This document shows, piece by piece, positions 1 through 7,174 of a stretch of DNA of 41,164 nucleotides (within the stretch, counting starts at the first letter, position 1; every line of letters begins with the position of its first letter). The notes under the pieces were generated by a model. The model worked only from the letters and a program-made list of their open reading frames with translations, was not told the DNA's origin and ran no database searches. Origin of the DNA: an uncultured Bacteroidota bacterium (lineage in GTDB: Bacteria > Bacteroidota > Rhodothermia > Rhodothermales > Salinibacteraceae); the NCBI GenBank assembly GCA_913056185.1, contig CAJXLV010000034.1, forward strand, positions 1-41,164, in the 5' to 3' direction. The position numbers and the translations under genes were made by a program.

Positions 1-19
1 CGACCCGCCGCTTTGTCGC

Positions 20-2380
20 ATGCGCCGCATTCCGATCCGCCGATCCCGCTCCACCACCCAGGTCGATCCCGACCCCGAGGCCGAGCAGCGCATCCTCGAC
101 GGCCTCAACGAGAAGCAGCGCGAGGCCGTGACGACGACCGAGGGGCCCGTCATGATCATCGCCGGGCCCGGCTCCGGCAAGACGCGCGCCCTCACGCACC
201 GCATCGCCTACCTGCTGGCCACCGGCAAGGCGCAGCCGCGCGACGTGCTGGCGCTCACCTTTACCAACAAGGCCGCGGGCGAGATGCAGGAGCGCGTGGA
301 GGCCCTCGTGGGCGACGACGCGAAGGGCATGTGGGTGAGCACGTTCCACTCCGCCTTCGCCCGTCTGCTGCGGCGGGAGGGCAACAAGATCGGCTACTCC
401 CAGGACTTCTCGATCTACGACACGTCCGACTCCAAGCGCCTCATCAAACAGCAGATGCAGGCGCGCACCCTCGACACCGACGTGGTAAAGCCTCGGTCGG
501 TGCAGCGCATGATTTCGAGCGCCAAGAACGAGATGATCGACCCCCAGGAGTACGCCGACCTGGCGCGGGGCGACCAGCAGGAACTGGTGGCAAAGGTTTA
601 TCCCGCCTACGAGCGCGCCCTCCAGCAGGCCAACGCGCTCGACTTCGACGACCTGCTGCTGAAGCCGATCGCACTCTTCGAGCAGCACGAAGACGTTCTC
701 GAGAAATATCAGAACCGCTGGCAGTACGTCCACATCGACGAGTACCAGGACACGAACCAGGCGCAGTACGTCCTGGCCCGCACCCTGTCCGGCCGCCACA
801 AGAACCTCTGCGTGGTGGGCGACGATGCGCAGAGCATCTACGCCTTCCGCGGGGCCGACATCACCAACATCCTCAACTTCGAACAGGACTACCCGGACGC
901 CACCACGATCCGGCTGGAGCGCAACTACCGCTCCACCAAAAACATCATCCGCCTGGCCGACTCCATCATCGAGGAGAACGACGACCAGATCGAGAAGGAG
1001 CTCTGGACAGACAATGCGGAGGGGGCGTACGTGGCGCTCATGGAGGCGCTCAGCGAGAAGGACGAGGCGCAGAAGATTGAGCGCCGCATCCGCGACTTTC
1101 AGCTGCGGGAGGGGCTGGAGTACGGCGACTTTGCGGTGCTCTACCGCACCAACGCCCAGAGCCGCGCCATTGAGGAGGCGCTGCGCAAGGAGAACGTGCC
1201 GTACCGCGTGATCGGCGGCACCTCCTTCTACGAGCGGAAGGAGATCAAGGACGTGCTCGCCTACCTGAAGCTGCTGGGGAACCCGAACGACACCGCCAGC
1301 CTGCAGCGGGTCATCAACTACCCCACGCGCGGCATCGGCAGCAAGACGCAGGAGCGCCTCCAGCGCTACGCGCAGGAGCACACCCTCTCGCTGTGGCAGG
1401 CCGTGGAGCGGGTCGAGGACATCGACACGCTGGGCACCCGCGCCGAGCGGGCCGTGGGCGCCTTCCGCACCCTCATTGCCCGCTACGCCTCCAAGGCCGG
1501 CACCGGCAGTGCGGCGCCGGACGACCTGGCGCGCGACCTGATCGACGACGCCGGGCTCCTCAGCGAGCTGCGCAAGGAGCACACCCGCGAAAACCTACAG
1601 CGCTGGGAGAACGTGCAGGAGCTGATCAGCGCCCTGGCCGAGTACGTAGAGTCGACCGAAGAGGCCACCATCAGCACGTTCCTGCAGGAGGTGGCCCTCA
1701 TGACTGGGCAGGACGAGGCGGAGGAGGGCGACGACAAGGTGACGCTGATGACGCTCCACGCCGCGAAGGGGACCGAGTTTCCGGTCGTGTTCGTGGCGGG
1801 GCTGGAGGAGGGCCTCTTTCCGCTGGAGCAGGCGACGCAGGAAAAGAGCGAGCTGGAGGAGGAGCGGCGCCTTTTCTACGTCGGCGTCACGCGGGCGGAG
1901 GAGCGCCTCTACCTCAGCTGGGCGCGCAGCCGCTACCGCTACGGCGAACAGACCTCCAACACGCGCAGCCGCTTCCTGGAGGAGGTCGACCGCGACGTGG
2001 TGCGCACCGAGGCGGGCGGTGAGCTGGAGCAGGAGTCCAGCCGTTTCTCTGCGGGCGAGGGCGGCGGCAGGCAGGCATACGACGACATGGACCCGCACTA
2101 CTACCGCCAGGACCTCAGTGGGGGCCGCAGCGGCGGAGGCGGCTCCAGCCTACGCCGCACCCCCAAAGCGTCCGGGGGCGGCGGGCGGCGCGTGGTCTAC
2201 GACGAGGGCCAGGGCGAGATCGTGCCGGGCGCCCGCGTGGAGCACCAGAAGTTTGGGCAGGGCAAGGTGCAGTCCCTGGAGGGCGAGGGGGAGAAAACGA
2301 CTGCGGTGGTCTTCTTCGGGGCCGAGGTGGGGAATAAGAAACTGAAGCTGAAGTACGCGAATCTGCGGGTTGTTGGGTGA
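20..2380 (+). CDS. uvrD: UvrD/PcrA-family superfamily 1 DNA helicase
   Basis: An ATP-driven 3'-5' DNA helicase of the UvrD/PcrA/Rep group, acting in repair and in removal of proteins from DNA. All helicase motifs are visible in order: Walker A GPGSGKT at about residues 49-55, the DEYQDTN Walker B box, VGDDAQSIYAFRGA, LERNYRST, TLHAAKGTEFPVVFVAG and FYVGVTRAEERLYLSWA. The tail from about residue 735 (GARVEHQKFGQGKV) is the small Tudor-like domain typical of PcrA, after a Gly/Ser-rich linker. The 786-residue length is normal. The ATG at 20 is the first start in the window, but an upstream start cannot be excluded because only 19 bases precede it. Whether it should be called PcrA or UvrD is a matter of naming; the family is certain. 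Confidence 0.96.
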   Translation: MRRIPIRRSRSTTQVDPDPEAEQRILDGLNEKQREAVTTTEGPVMIIAGPGSGKTRALTHRIAYLLATGKAQPRDVLALTFTNKAAGEMQERVEALVGDDAKGMWVSTFHSAFARLLRREGNKIGYSQDFSIYDTSDSKRLIKQQMQARTLDTDVVKPRSVQRMISSAKNEMIDPQEYADLARGDQQELVAKVYPAYERALQQANALDFDDLLLKPIALFEQHEDVLEKYQNRWQYVHIDEYQDTNQAQYVLARTLSGRHKNLCVVGDDAQSIYAFRGADITNILNFEQDYPDATTIRLERNYRSTKNIIRLADSIIEENDDQIEKELWTDNAEGAYVALMEALSEKDEAQKIERRIRDFQLREGLEYGDFAVLYRTNAQSRAIEEALRKENVPYRVIGGTSFYERKEIKDVLAYLKLLGNPNDTASLQRVINYPTRGIGSKTQERLQRYAQEHTLSLWQAVERVEDIDTLGTRAERAVGAFRTLIARYASKAGTGSAAPDDLARDLIDDAGLLSELRKEHTRENLQRWENVQELISALAEYVESTEEATISTFLQEVALMTGQDEAEEGDDKVTLMTLHAAKGTEFPVVFVAGLEEGLFPLEQATQEKSELEEERRLFYVGVTRAEERLYLSWARSRYRYGEQTSNTRSRFLEEVDRDVVRTEAGGELEQESSRFSAGEGGGRQAYDDMDPHYYRQDLSGGRSGGGGSSLRRTPKASGGGGRRVVYDEGQGEIVPGARVEHQKFGQGKVQSLEGEGEKTTAVVFFGAEVGNKKLKLKYANLRVVG

Positions 2381-2387
2381 AAGCGTT

Positions 2388-2419
2388 GAGGGTTGGGGGT
2401 TGAGAGGTGAGGGTTGGGG
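2388..2419 (+). repeat. G-rich duplicated 11-mer downstream of uvrD
   Basis: The 11-mer GAGGGTTGGGG occurs at 2388-2398 and again at 2409-2419, in a spacer made almost only of G, A and T just after the helicase stop. The runs GGG-TT-GGGGG and GGG-TT-GGGG could fold into a G-quadruplex in the plus strand, although the central loop would be long (about 10 bases). It separates two convergent genes. A function in termination is only a guess. Confidence 0.45.
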
Positions 2420-2463
2420 ACGTTAGGGAGGGGAAGAATAGAGGAAGCGGGAAAATGGGGACG

Positions 2464-2974
2464 TCAGTTCGGGGCGGGCGACGGGCCTGATTGGTAGCTG
2501 ACGGAGCGCATCCGGCCCTGGTCGTCGATGACGTTGGCCTCCGCACCCGGCGCCACGTCGGTATTTTGCGCCGCGACGCAGCGCCAGCCGTCGTCCGTGC
2601 GGCGTACCACGAACGTGAAGATGGTGCGGCGGGGGCGGGGATCATCCACGTCGGCGACGGCAGTCTGGCCCGCCAGCTCCATCTTGGCGTGGACCAGTGC
2701 GGCGGCCAGGGGACGTCGGGGCCGCCCACGAGCCCCCGGACGCGCCGCTCTACGAGCACGATCGTCGACCGGTCGAAAATCGTGCGCAGGCCGTAGTCGT
2801 GGGCCCGGCGGATGGCCGCGCGGTCGTGCCACCACAGCCCGGTCACGCTCACGAAGTCGGCGTCCTCCACAAACAGCTCCGCCAGCCGGCCCGCGTCGCG
2901 CCGGTTCCAGGCCGCGACCCAGATCTCCGCGATGCGCTCGGGGGGGCGAAGGGCGGGCAGGCAGTGTCCGGCAT
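2464..2974 (-). pseudogene. SnoaL-like/SgcJ-EcaC (DUF4440-type) protein, frameshifted
   Basis: Homology to the small SnoaL-like fold proteins is clear but split over reading frames. One minus-strand frame carries the first half (RIAEIWVAAWNRRDAGRLAE, then VTGLWWHDRAAIRRAHDYG). Another carries the second half (ALVHAKMELAGQT, then TIFTFVVRRTDDGWRCVAAQ). The switch falls at a GGGG run, 2709-2712; one extra base there would rejoin the halves as D-V-P-L-A-A-A-L-V-H. A plausible ATG at 2974 (MPDTACPPF) lies in the third frame and would join only if the seven-G run at 2940-2946 were eight. As written the gene cannot give the full protein, so it is either a decayed gene or two homopolymer sequencing errors. 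Family members are about 130-160 residues and of mixed or unknown function. An alternative in-frame start for the first half is the ATG at 3047. Confidence 0.7.
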
Positions 2975-3007
2975 GGCGACGGGATGGGTTCTGGGAGGGA
3001 ATCAACG

Positions 3008-3196
3008 ATGACGACGAGTTCGGAGGAGGAGTTTGGCGCTGTTGCAATGAAGCGACGGACCGCCCAGCGGATCCACGAGTGTCTCAAAGACACGTCCACC
3101 GACGGGCGGTGGGCGGACTGGCAGGAGCGGACCGAGGCCCTTCGAGACCGGCAGGAGCAAACACGACGAGACCGCCGGGAGGCCCCTGAATCGTAA
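3008..3196 (+). CDS. small charged protein of unknown function (62 aa)
   Basis: A 62-residue reading frame starting MTTSSEEEFGAVAMKRR and rich in Arg, Glu, Asp and Gln, with a helical, possibly coiled-coil tail (DWQERTEALRDRQEQ). The ATG at 3008 is preceded at ideal spacing by GGGAGGG (2993-2999), one of the best ribosome-binding sites in the window, which is the main argument that it is real. It lies between the broken SnoaL-like gene (divergent) and the antitoxin-like gene (convergent). I do not recognise a family. The composition would suit a small nucleic-acid-binding or antitoxin-like protein, but that is a guess. Confidence 0.5.
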   Translation: MTTSSEEEFGAVAMKRRTAQRIHECLKDTSTDGRWADWQERTEALRDRQEQTRRDRREAPES

Positions 3197-3221
3197 GCAG
3201 GACCGCTCTGGACGAGACGAG

Positions 3222-3683
3222 TCAGGTCGGCATCCTATGGTCGACGTGGACGAGCATTGTCTTCACTTGGTCCATTCCCACCATGGTGTCCACGTGATCG
3301 AGCGGCGAGGCGTCCCCGAGGAGCGAATAGGGGAGCGCGGAGCCACTCACGGGCCGCAGCTTGCCTATCGAAGGCCCGATAGGCGAGGACGATGACCTCG
3401 GCCAGCAGCAGAGACGATCCGACTCGTCGGAGGTGAGCGTGCCGGTCTCGCGCCGCCGTCGGAGGGGGCGGGGGGAGATGCCGAGGATCAGGGCGAGACG
3501 CGCGTCTGAAACGTCGAGGTGCGACTGGATGCGGTCGAGGATGGCGGAGAGCAGTCCCGCGCGGACGGCGGCGACCGGGTCGGAACCAGGCTCTGGGAGC
3601 AGCGAGCGGGCGGAGGGAAACACCTGCTCGTGGGAGCTACCCATCGGCGGTGAGGGGACTGGATGACGACGAGACGAGGTCAT
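3222..3683 (-). CDS. Xre/MbcA/ParS (DUF2384)-type antitoxin-like protein with an internally frame-shifted core
   Basis: Third gene of the HNH / methyltransferase-HIT operon; its ATG (3683-3681) overlaps the stop of the preceding gene as ATGA. The N-terminal part resembles the helical Xre-like half of this antitoxin family (AILDRIQSHLDVSDARLAL, then LGISPRPLRRRRETGTLTSD), and the end matches the ParS-type tail (SPLDHVDTMVGMDQVKTML). Between them, roughly 3322-3412, the encoded residues (Cys/Trp/Ser/Pro-rich) do not fit. The next frame over the same bases reads LLAEVIVLAYRAFDRQAAA and REWLRAPLFA, exactly what the family has there. One lost base near 3411 and one gained near 3321 would explain this. 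The 153-residue frame therefore stays open but probably with a damaged core. Family partners are RES-domain toxins; none is visible here. Confidence 0.68.
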   Translation of the reverse strand: MTSSRRHPVPSPPMGSSHEQVFPSARSLLPEPGSDPVAAVRAGLLSAILDRIQSHLDVSDARLALILGISPRPLRRRRETGTLTSDESDRLCCWPRSSSSPIGPSIGKLRPVSGSALPYSLLGDASPLDHVDTMVGMDQVKTMLVHVDHRMPT

Positions 3684-4567
3684 GAATCCTCCACTGCGCC
3701 GCTCAGGTAATTGCCTTTCTCGGGGATGACGTTCCGTATACCGCCCGTCGGGTCGTCGACATCTCCCGCGTAGCGAGGAATGACGTGGATGTGCGCATGG
3801 GGGACGGTTTGGCCGGCGTCCGTGCCGACGTTGAGGCCTACGTTGAATCCATCGGGGGCGTGTTTGTCCTGAAGACGGGATTGGACCCGATTGACCATAA
3901 TCTGGCACGCGGTCTGCTCGCGCTCCGAGAGTTCGAAATAATTGTTGACGTGTCGCTTCGGCAGCACGAGGGTGTGTCCGTCGGTGACAGGATATTTGTC
4001 CGAGAGTGCATATGCCTGTGCAGACTCCGTCACCAGTGTACTGTTTGTGGACGGCGAGCAGAACGGGCAGTCCGTCGAGCCGTCAATGTCAAGCTGGGGA
4101 TACGGACGGTACCGATAGATCTCGCAGAACTTCGTCCGCAGAATCGATTCGAATGGAAGGCGCACGTTGGTCTGGTAGGTTGGAACGCCGTGCTTGTAGT
4201 GACGGCGAAAGCCCTCGCGCCGCAAATCACGCCGAACTGAGTAGAAGGCAGCGCCGGATGATCGCAACAGCTCTGAGACCTCCATTAGCACGTCCGTCTG
4301 CTCGCGCTGCATAAGCACGTTGAGGACGTACTGACACAGAATCGTGTCGAACGTCCCGTCAGGTCGTTCCGGGGCGTAGTGAGGGTCATAGCCCTCCACA
4401 TCGAATCCCTTCGACCGCAGAAATTCCACGTCGGCCCCGTGGCCGCAGCCGTAGTCCAGCACGCGGCCCTCGATGTGGCCGAGCCCGAGGAGCTTGCGGG
4501 TGGGGAAGGACGGGCGGTCGCGTTCTTTCGCCGTGAGGTGGGCGTTGGGATTGTCGTGACGACTCAT
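3680..4567 (-). CDS. methyltransferase-HIT fusion protein
   Basis: A 295-residue two-domain protein. Residues about 15-155 form a class I SAM-dependent methyltransferase: motif I is VLDYGCGHGADVEFL (36-50), an acidic residue ends strand 2 (GYDP, 59-62), and later come FDTILCQYVLNVL and a YSVRRDLRREGF segment. The general look resembles the putative methyltransferases associated with DNA phosphorothioation loci. Residues about 167-290 form a HIT domain, opening with CPFC and ending in the catalytic triad PHAHIHVIPR (His257, 259, 261). HIT proteins hydrolyse or transfer nucleotidyl groups. Start and stop both overlap neighbours by 4 bases (ATGA), so the protein is made with the HNH protein and the antitoxin-like protein. 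Its codon use is visibly more AT-rich than in the flanking core genes. The substrate is unknown; nucleic acid or a nucleotide-linked group is inferred. Confidence 0.88.
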   Translation of the reverse strand: MSRHDNPNAHLTAKERDRPSFPTRKLLGLGHIEGRVLDYGCGHGADVEFLRSKGFDVEGYDPHYAPERPDGTFDTILCQYVLNVLMQREQTDVLMEVSELLRSSGAAFYSVRRDLRREGFRRHYKHGVPTYQTNVRLPFESILRTKFCEIYRYRPYPQLDIDGSTDCPFCSPSTNSTLVTESAQAYALSDKYPVTDGHTLVLPKRHVNNYFELSEREQTACQIMVNRVQSRLQDKHAPDGFNVGLNVGTDAGQTVPHAHIHVIPRYAGDVDDPTGGIRNVIPEKGNYLSGAVEDS

Positions 4568-5730
4568 GGGTCAAATCGGGCCAGATTGCGGTACGTCCCG
4601 ATGCGGTCAATGAGCGAGGTTGCGGCCTCGGCTACTTCCTGAGAAAAAGTCTCACCCTCGGAGGGCAGCGACGAAAATCGAAGGGAAACGTCGTTGCGCA
4701 ACGCCTCATCTAGGGCCTCTCGTTCCTGGTACTTTTCGTAAGTGCGCGCAAGCCGCGGGCGGGCACGCTGTAGTGCATTCTGGGAAGGAATCCGATCCCG
4801 CTTTTTCTGCTTGTTGACGCGTGGATCCGCAGGTGCAAGATTCCACATCTCGTTCATGGGATATACCGAGACGGGCAAGAGATGATCGAGATTGTAGCAA
4901 TTGTTTTCTCGAATCTCGGTGCCTGTCCACGGACAGATGAAGCATTCTCCCTCCATAAGAAGAATGTCGATCTGGTTGCGCTCCCAGGTCAGAGAGACCC
5001 GATTGTCGGGACGGGAGGTAAGAATAGAAAAGACGTCGCCTCGCTCATAGTTCTCATCTGGCTGGTCAACGGACTCCGTAAACAAAGACCACTCGTGAAT
5101 ACACAACGCTTCCACCCAGAGCGATAGATTTTGGAAGGAGCGCCAGAGGTCGTGGCGGACCACGAGGCAGCTTTGATTTCCACTTGTACCCGGAACGGCC
5201 ACGACATCGCTCAACTCTCGACGCCGCGTTGGCTTCGGGAATACCTGCCATTCCCCCGGGCCCGCGTAGCGGATAGGCATCCGAATGGTGCGAGCCACCT
5301 TTGTTCGCGCCGCTCGGTACGACTCAAGAAGCTCGGAAGAAAGCGTTTTGCGCTTTCGAGGCATACGGAGTTGGTTGATTAGGAAGAACCCGTCCGACGC
5401 CGTGGAGCCCCCGTGTTGCCGGTGGAATGTGTACCTGAGGGCACGAAGTTCGGGGCGAAATGCCATATCGTTTCGCGGAGAGCCGTCCAGCGTGGCGCGT
5501 GGCCCCTGATAAATTGGTTGATCAGGATGCGCGAACGACCAGTAGTACGCGATCCAGAAATCGGCGAGCAGGAGAAGGGGAACCGCGACATCACGGTCTG
5601 TGTCGGCCAGGTCGGGAAAGTTCAGAACGACGTCGTTGATGCTTCGCAGAAGCGCAATTTTGTAGCTCGTTTGCTTGCTGTCGTGGCGGAGAATCGTGCT
5701 AATTTCGTTGCCAGCCGGAGGTGAAGGCAT
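4564..5730 (-). CDS. HNH endonuclease domain protein
   Basis: First gene of the three-gene operon. The C-terminal third has an HNH/McrA-like nuclease motif: CFIC (263-266), then the catalytic LDHLLPVS (Asp282-His283), then WNLAPADPRVNKQKK supplying the later Asn/His-equivalent and basic residues. Only one CxxC pair is seen. The N-terminal about 250 residues, starting ISTILRHDSKQTSYKIALLR, form a helical region that I do not recognise; it may bind DNA or a partner. The ATG at 5730 gives 388 residues and places the ISTILRHDSK segment near the N terminus; TTG codons at 5775 and 5769 are alternatives. The stop overlaps the next start by 4 bases. GC content is lower than in the core genes around. 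Cleavage of DNA is inferred from the motif; the target is unknown. Confidence 0.86.
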   Translation of the reverse strand: MPSPPAGNEISTILRHDSKQTSYKIALLRSINDVVLNFPDLADTDRDVAVPLLLLADFWIAYYWSFAHPDQPIYQGPRATLDGSPRNDMAFRPELRALRYTFHRQHGGSTASDGFFLINQLRMPRKRKTLSSELLESYRAARTKVARTIRMPIRYAGPGEWQVFPKPTRRRELSDVVAVPGTSGNQSCLVVRHDLWRSFQNLSLWVEALCIHEWSLFTESVDQPDENYERGDVFSILTSRPDNRVSLTWERNQIDILLMEGECFICPWTGTEIRENNCYNLDHLLPVSVYPMNEMWNLAPADPRVNKQKKRDRIPSQNALQRARPRLARTYEKYQEREALDEALRNDVSLRFSSLPSEGETFSQEVAEAATSLIDRIGTYRNLARFDP

Positions 5731-5841
5731 GGTGTGCGCAACAATGTGAAAAGAAGCGCCCGGAATCAAAGCCAATCCTTACCAAACTTTTGGAATCTGA
5801 GGACCAAATGCCAGTTCAGAAACAGGGAGTACTCGATCTGG

Positions 5842-6018
5842 AGGCCTCCTCTCGAGCTGTTTCGCCGTGGGCGTGAGCTCTACGATGCACGGCAGGACAA
5901 GAAGTGGGGACTTACCGACTGGATCTCATTCGTGACGATGCGCGACTGGAGGATCCAGCCGGCACTCACCACAGACTGCGACTTTGAACAGGCGGGTTTT
6001 ACAGCCGTGCTGCGTTTG
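5842..6018 (+). pseudogene. C-terminal remnant of a VapC-like PIN-domain toxin
   Basis: The plus-strand frame over these bases reads RGRELYDARQDKKWGLTDW, then ISFVTMRDWRIQPALTTDCD and FEQAGFTAVLR. This is the typical end of PIN-domain ribonucleases (DKxWxLTDCxSFxxM, then ALTxDxHFxQAGF). Both late acidic residues, in LTD and TTD, are kept, but the first half of the fold, with the N-terminal Asp, is absent. Upstream bases lead straight into the start of the HNH gene on the other strand. Downstream, the frame runs into the remnant of an oppositely oriented amidohydrolase. It is read here as a leftover from deletion or replacement, not a working toxin. Confidence 0.62.
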
Positions 6019-6045
6019 TGCCCCTGGTGTCTGTCCAGCACGCGC

Positions 6046-6189
6046 CGGGCCGCCGGTGCCATCCACCACGGTGCCCCCGCGGAGATGCCAGTCGGAGGCG
6101 GCGGCGTTGGGGGCGGGGGCCGGGCTAGAGGAGAAGCCCAGAAGGAGCACATTTACGAGGAGGCCGCGCACGTCGGGGGCACAGGTCAC
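6046..6189 (-). pseudogene. N-terminal remnant of a D-aminoacylase/amidohydrolase-type gene
   Basis: From a GTG at 6189 the minus strand encodes a hydrophobic leader (LLVNVLLLGFSSS), an Ala/Pro stretch, then DWHLRGGTVVDGTGGPAR. This is the hallmark N-terminal strand of metal-dependent amidohydrolases of the D-aminoacylase type (RGGTVVDGTGGP). Homology stops right after GGPAR; the following residues look random, and the frame runs into the PIN remnant that lies on the other strand. Only about 45 codons of a gene that normally has about 500 remain. The leader suggests that the intact ancestor was exported. Confidence 0.55.
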
Positions 6190-6229
6190 GACGAAGAAGC
6201 GCGGATTCGAGAGCGATAGGAAGAAGGTC

Positions 6230-7072
6230 CTACGCCGGCGTCAGCGCCCGAAAGGCCGTCAGCAGCTCCTGGGTCACCGGGCCGGGGGTGCCGTCGGCCA
6301 CCGTCCAGTCGTCCACCTGCACGATCGGCATCACCCCCGTGGTGGTGCCCATGAGGAAGAGCTCGTCGGCGGTGGGGAGGGCATCTACCGCGACGGGGGT
6401 CTCCTCCACGGGCACGTTCAGCGCCTCACACAGCTCCAGTGTGGTTTTGCGGGTGATGCTGGGCAGTGTGTAGTTGGTGATCGGAGGGAGGGTGACGGTG
6501 CCGTCAACGACGGCCGCGACGCTGGAGTGAGACCCCTCCGTCACGAACCCGTCGCGCACCTGCAGCGCCTCGTAGGCGCCGGCCTCCTGCGCGGCCTGGT
6601 TGGCGAGCACGTTGGGGAGGTAGTTGAGCGACTTGATGTCACAGCGGGCCCAGCGCTGGTCGGGCCGAAGAACGACGCGCACGCCCGCCGCCCACTCCTC
6701 CACCGGCAGTTCGTAGGCCGAGGCGCGGGCGTAAACGGTAGGCGCTACGGGCGGATCGGGGAAGGCATGCTGGCGGGGCGTGGCCGCGCCGCGGGTGATT
6801 TGGAGGTACACCTTGGCCGGGCCCGTGTCCAGGTCGTTGCGGGGCAGCAGCGTCGGCACGGCGTCCCAGAGGGCGTCTGTGTCGGCAGCATGGAGCTGGA
6901 TCGCTTCCAGGCTGCGGGCGAGGCGGCGGCGGTGGTCGTCGAGCCGGAACAAGGCGCCGTCGTGAGCGCGGACCACCTCGTACACGCCGTCTCCGAACAA
7001 GAAGCCCCGGTCATCGGGGGAGATGGACACCTCTGACTTTGGCAGAAAGGTGCCGTTGAAATAGACAGTCAT
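6230..7072 (-). CDS. dat: class IV aminotransferase, D-amino-acid transaminase type
   Basis: A fold-type IV PLP enzyme of 280 residues. DRGFLFGDGVYEVV (21-34) matches the D-alanine aminotransferase subgroup more closely than branched-chain enzymes, and CDIKSLNYLPNVLA holds the PLP lysine (Lys147). VTEGSHSS and LFLMGTTTGVMPI supply cofactor and substrate contacts. Its likely role is making D-glutamate or D-alanine from the corresponding keto acid, which would feed the peptidoglycan genes elsewhere in the window. The ATG at 7072 was chosen because homologues start at this MTVYFNG-like strand; upstream in-frame codons are Pro/Arg-rich non-homologous sequence. The PLP-making pdxH is the next gene upstream, about 100 bases away on the same strand. 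A 4-amino-4-deoxychorismate lyase role is less likely but possible. Confidence 0.85.
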   Translation of the reverse strand: MTVYFNGTFLPKSEVSISPDDRGFLFGDGVYEVVRAHDGALFRLDDHRRRLARSLEAIQLHAADTDALWDAVPTLLPRNDLDTGPAKVYLQITRGAATPRQHAFPDPPVAPTVYARASAYELPVEEWAAGVRVVLRPDQRWARCDIKSLNYLPNVLANQAAQEAGAYEALQVRDGFVTEGSHSSVAAVVDGTVTLPPITNYTLPSITRKTTLELCEALNVPVEETPVAVDALPTADELFLMGTTTGVMPIVQVDDWTVADGTPGPVTQELLTAFRALTPA

Positions 7073-7174
7073 GAGCGGTTGCGGTTGTGAAGGGGTGCCG
7101 CGCCCGTTCTGGGGCGGCCGTGGCGCTGTGCGAAGCATCGGGGGACGCATGAGGCTCGCGCGTCCGTCCCTCAT

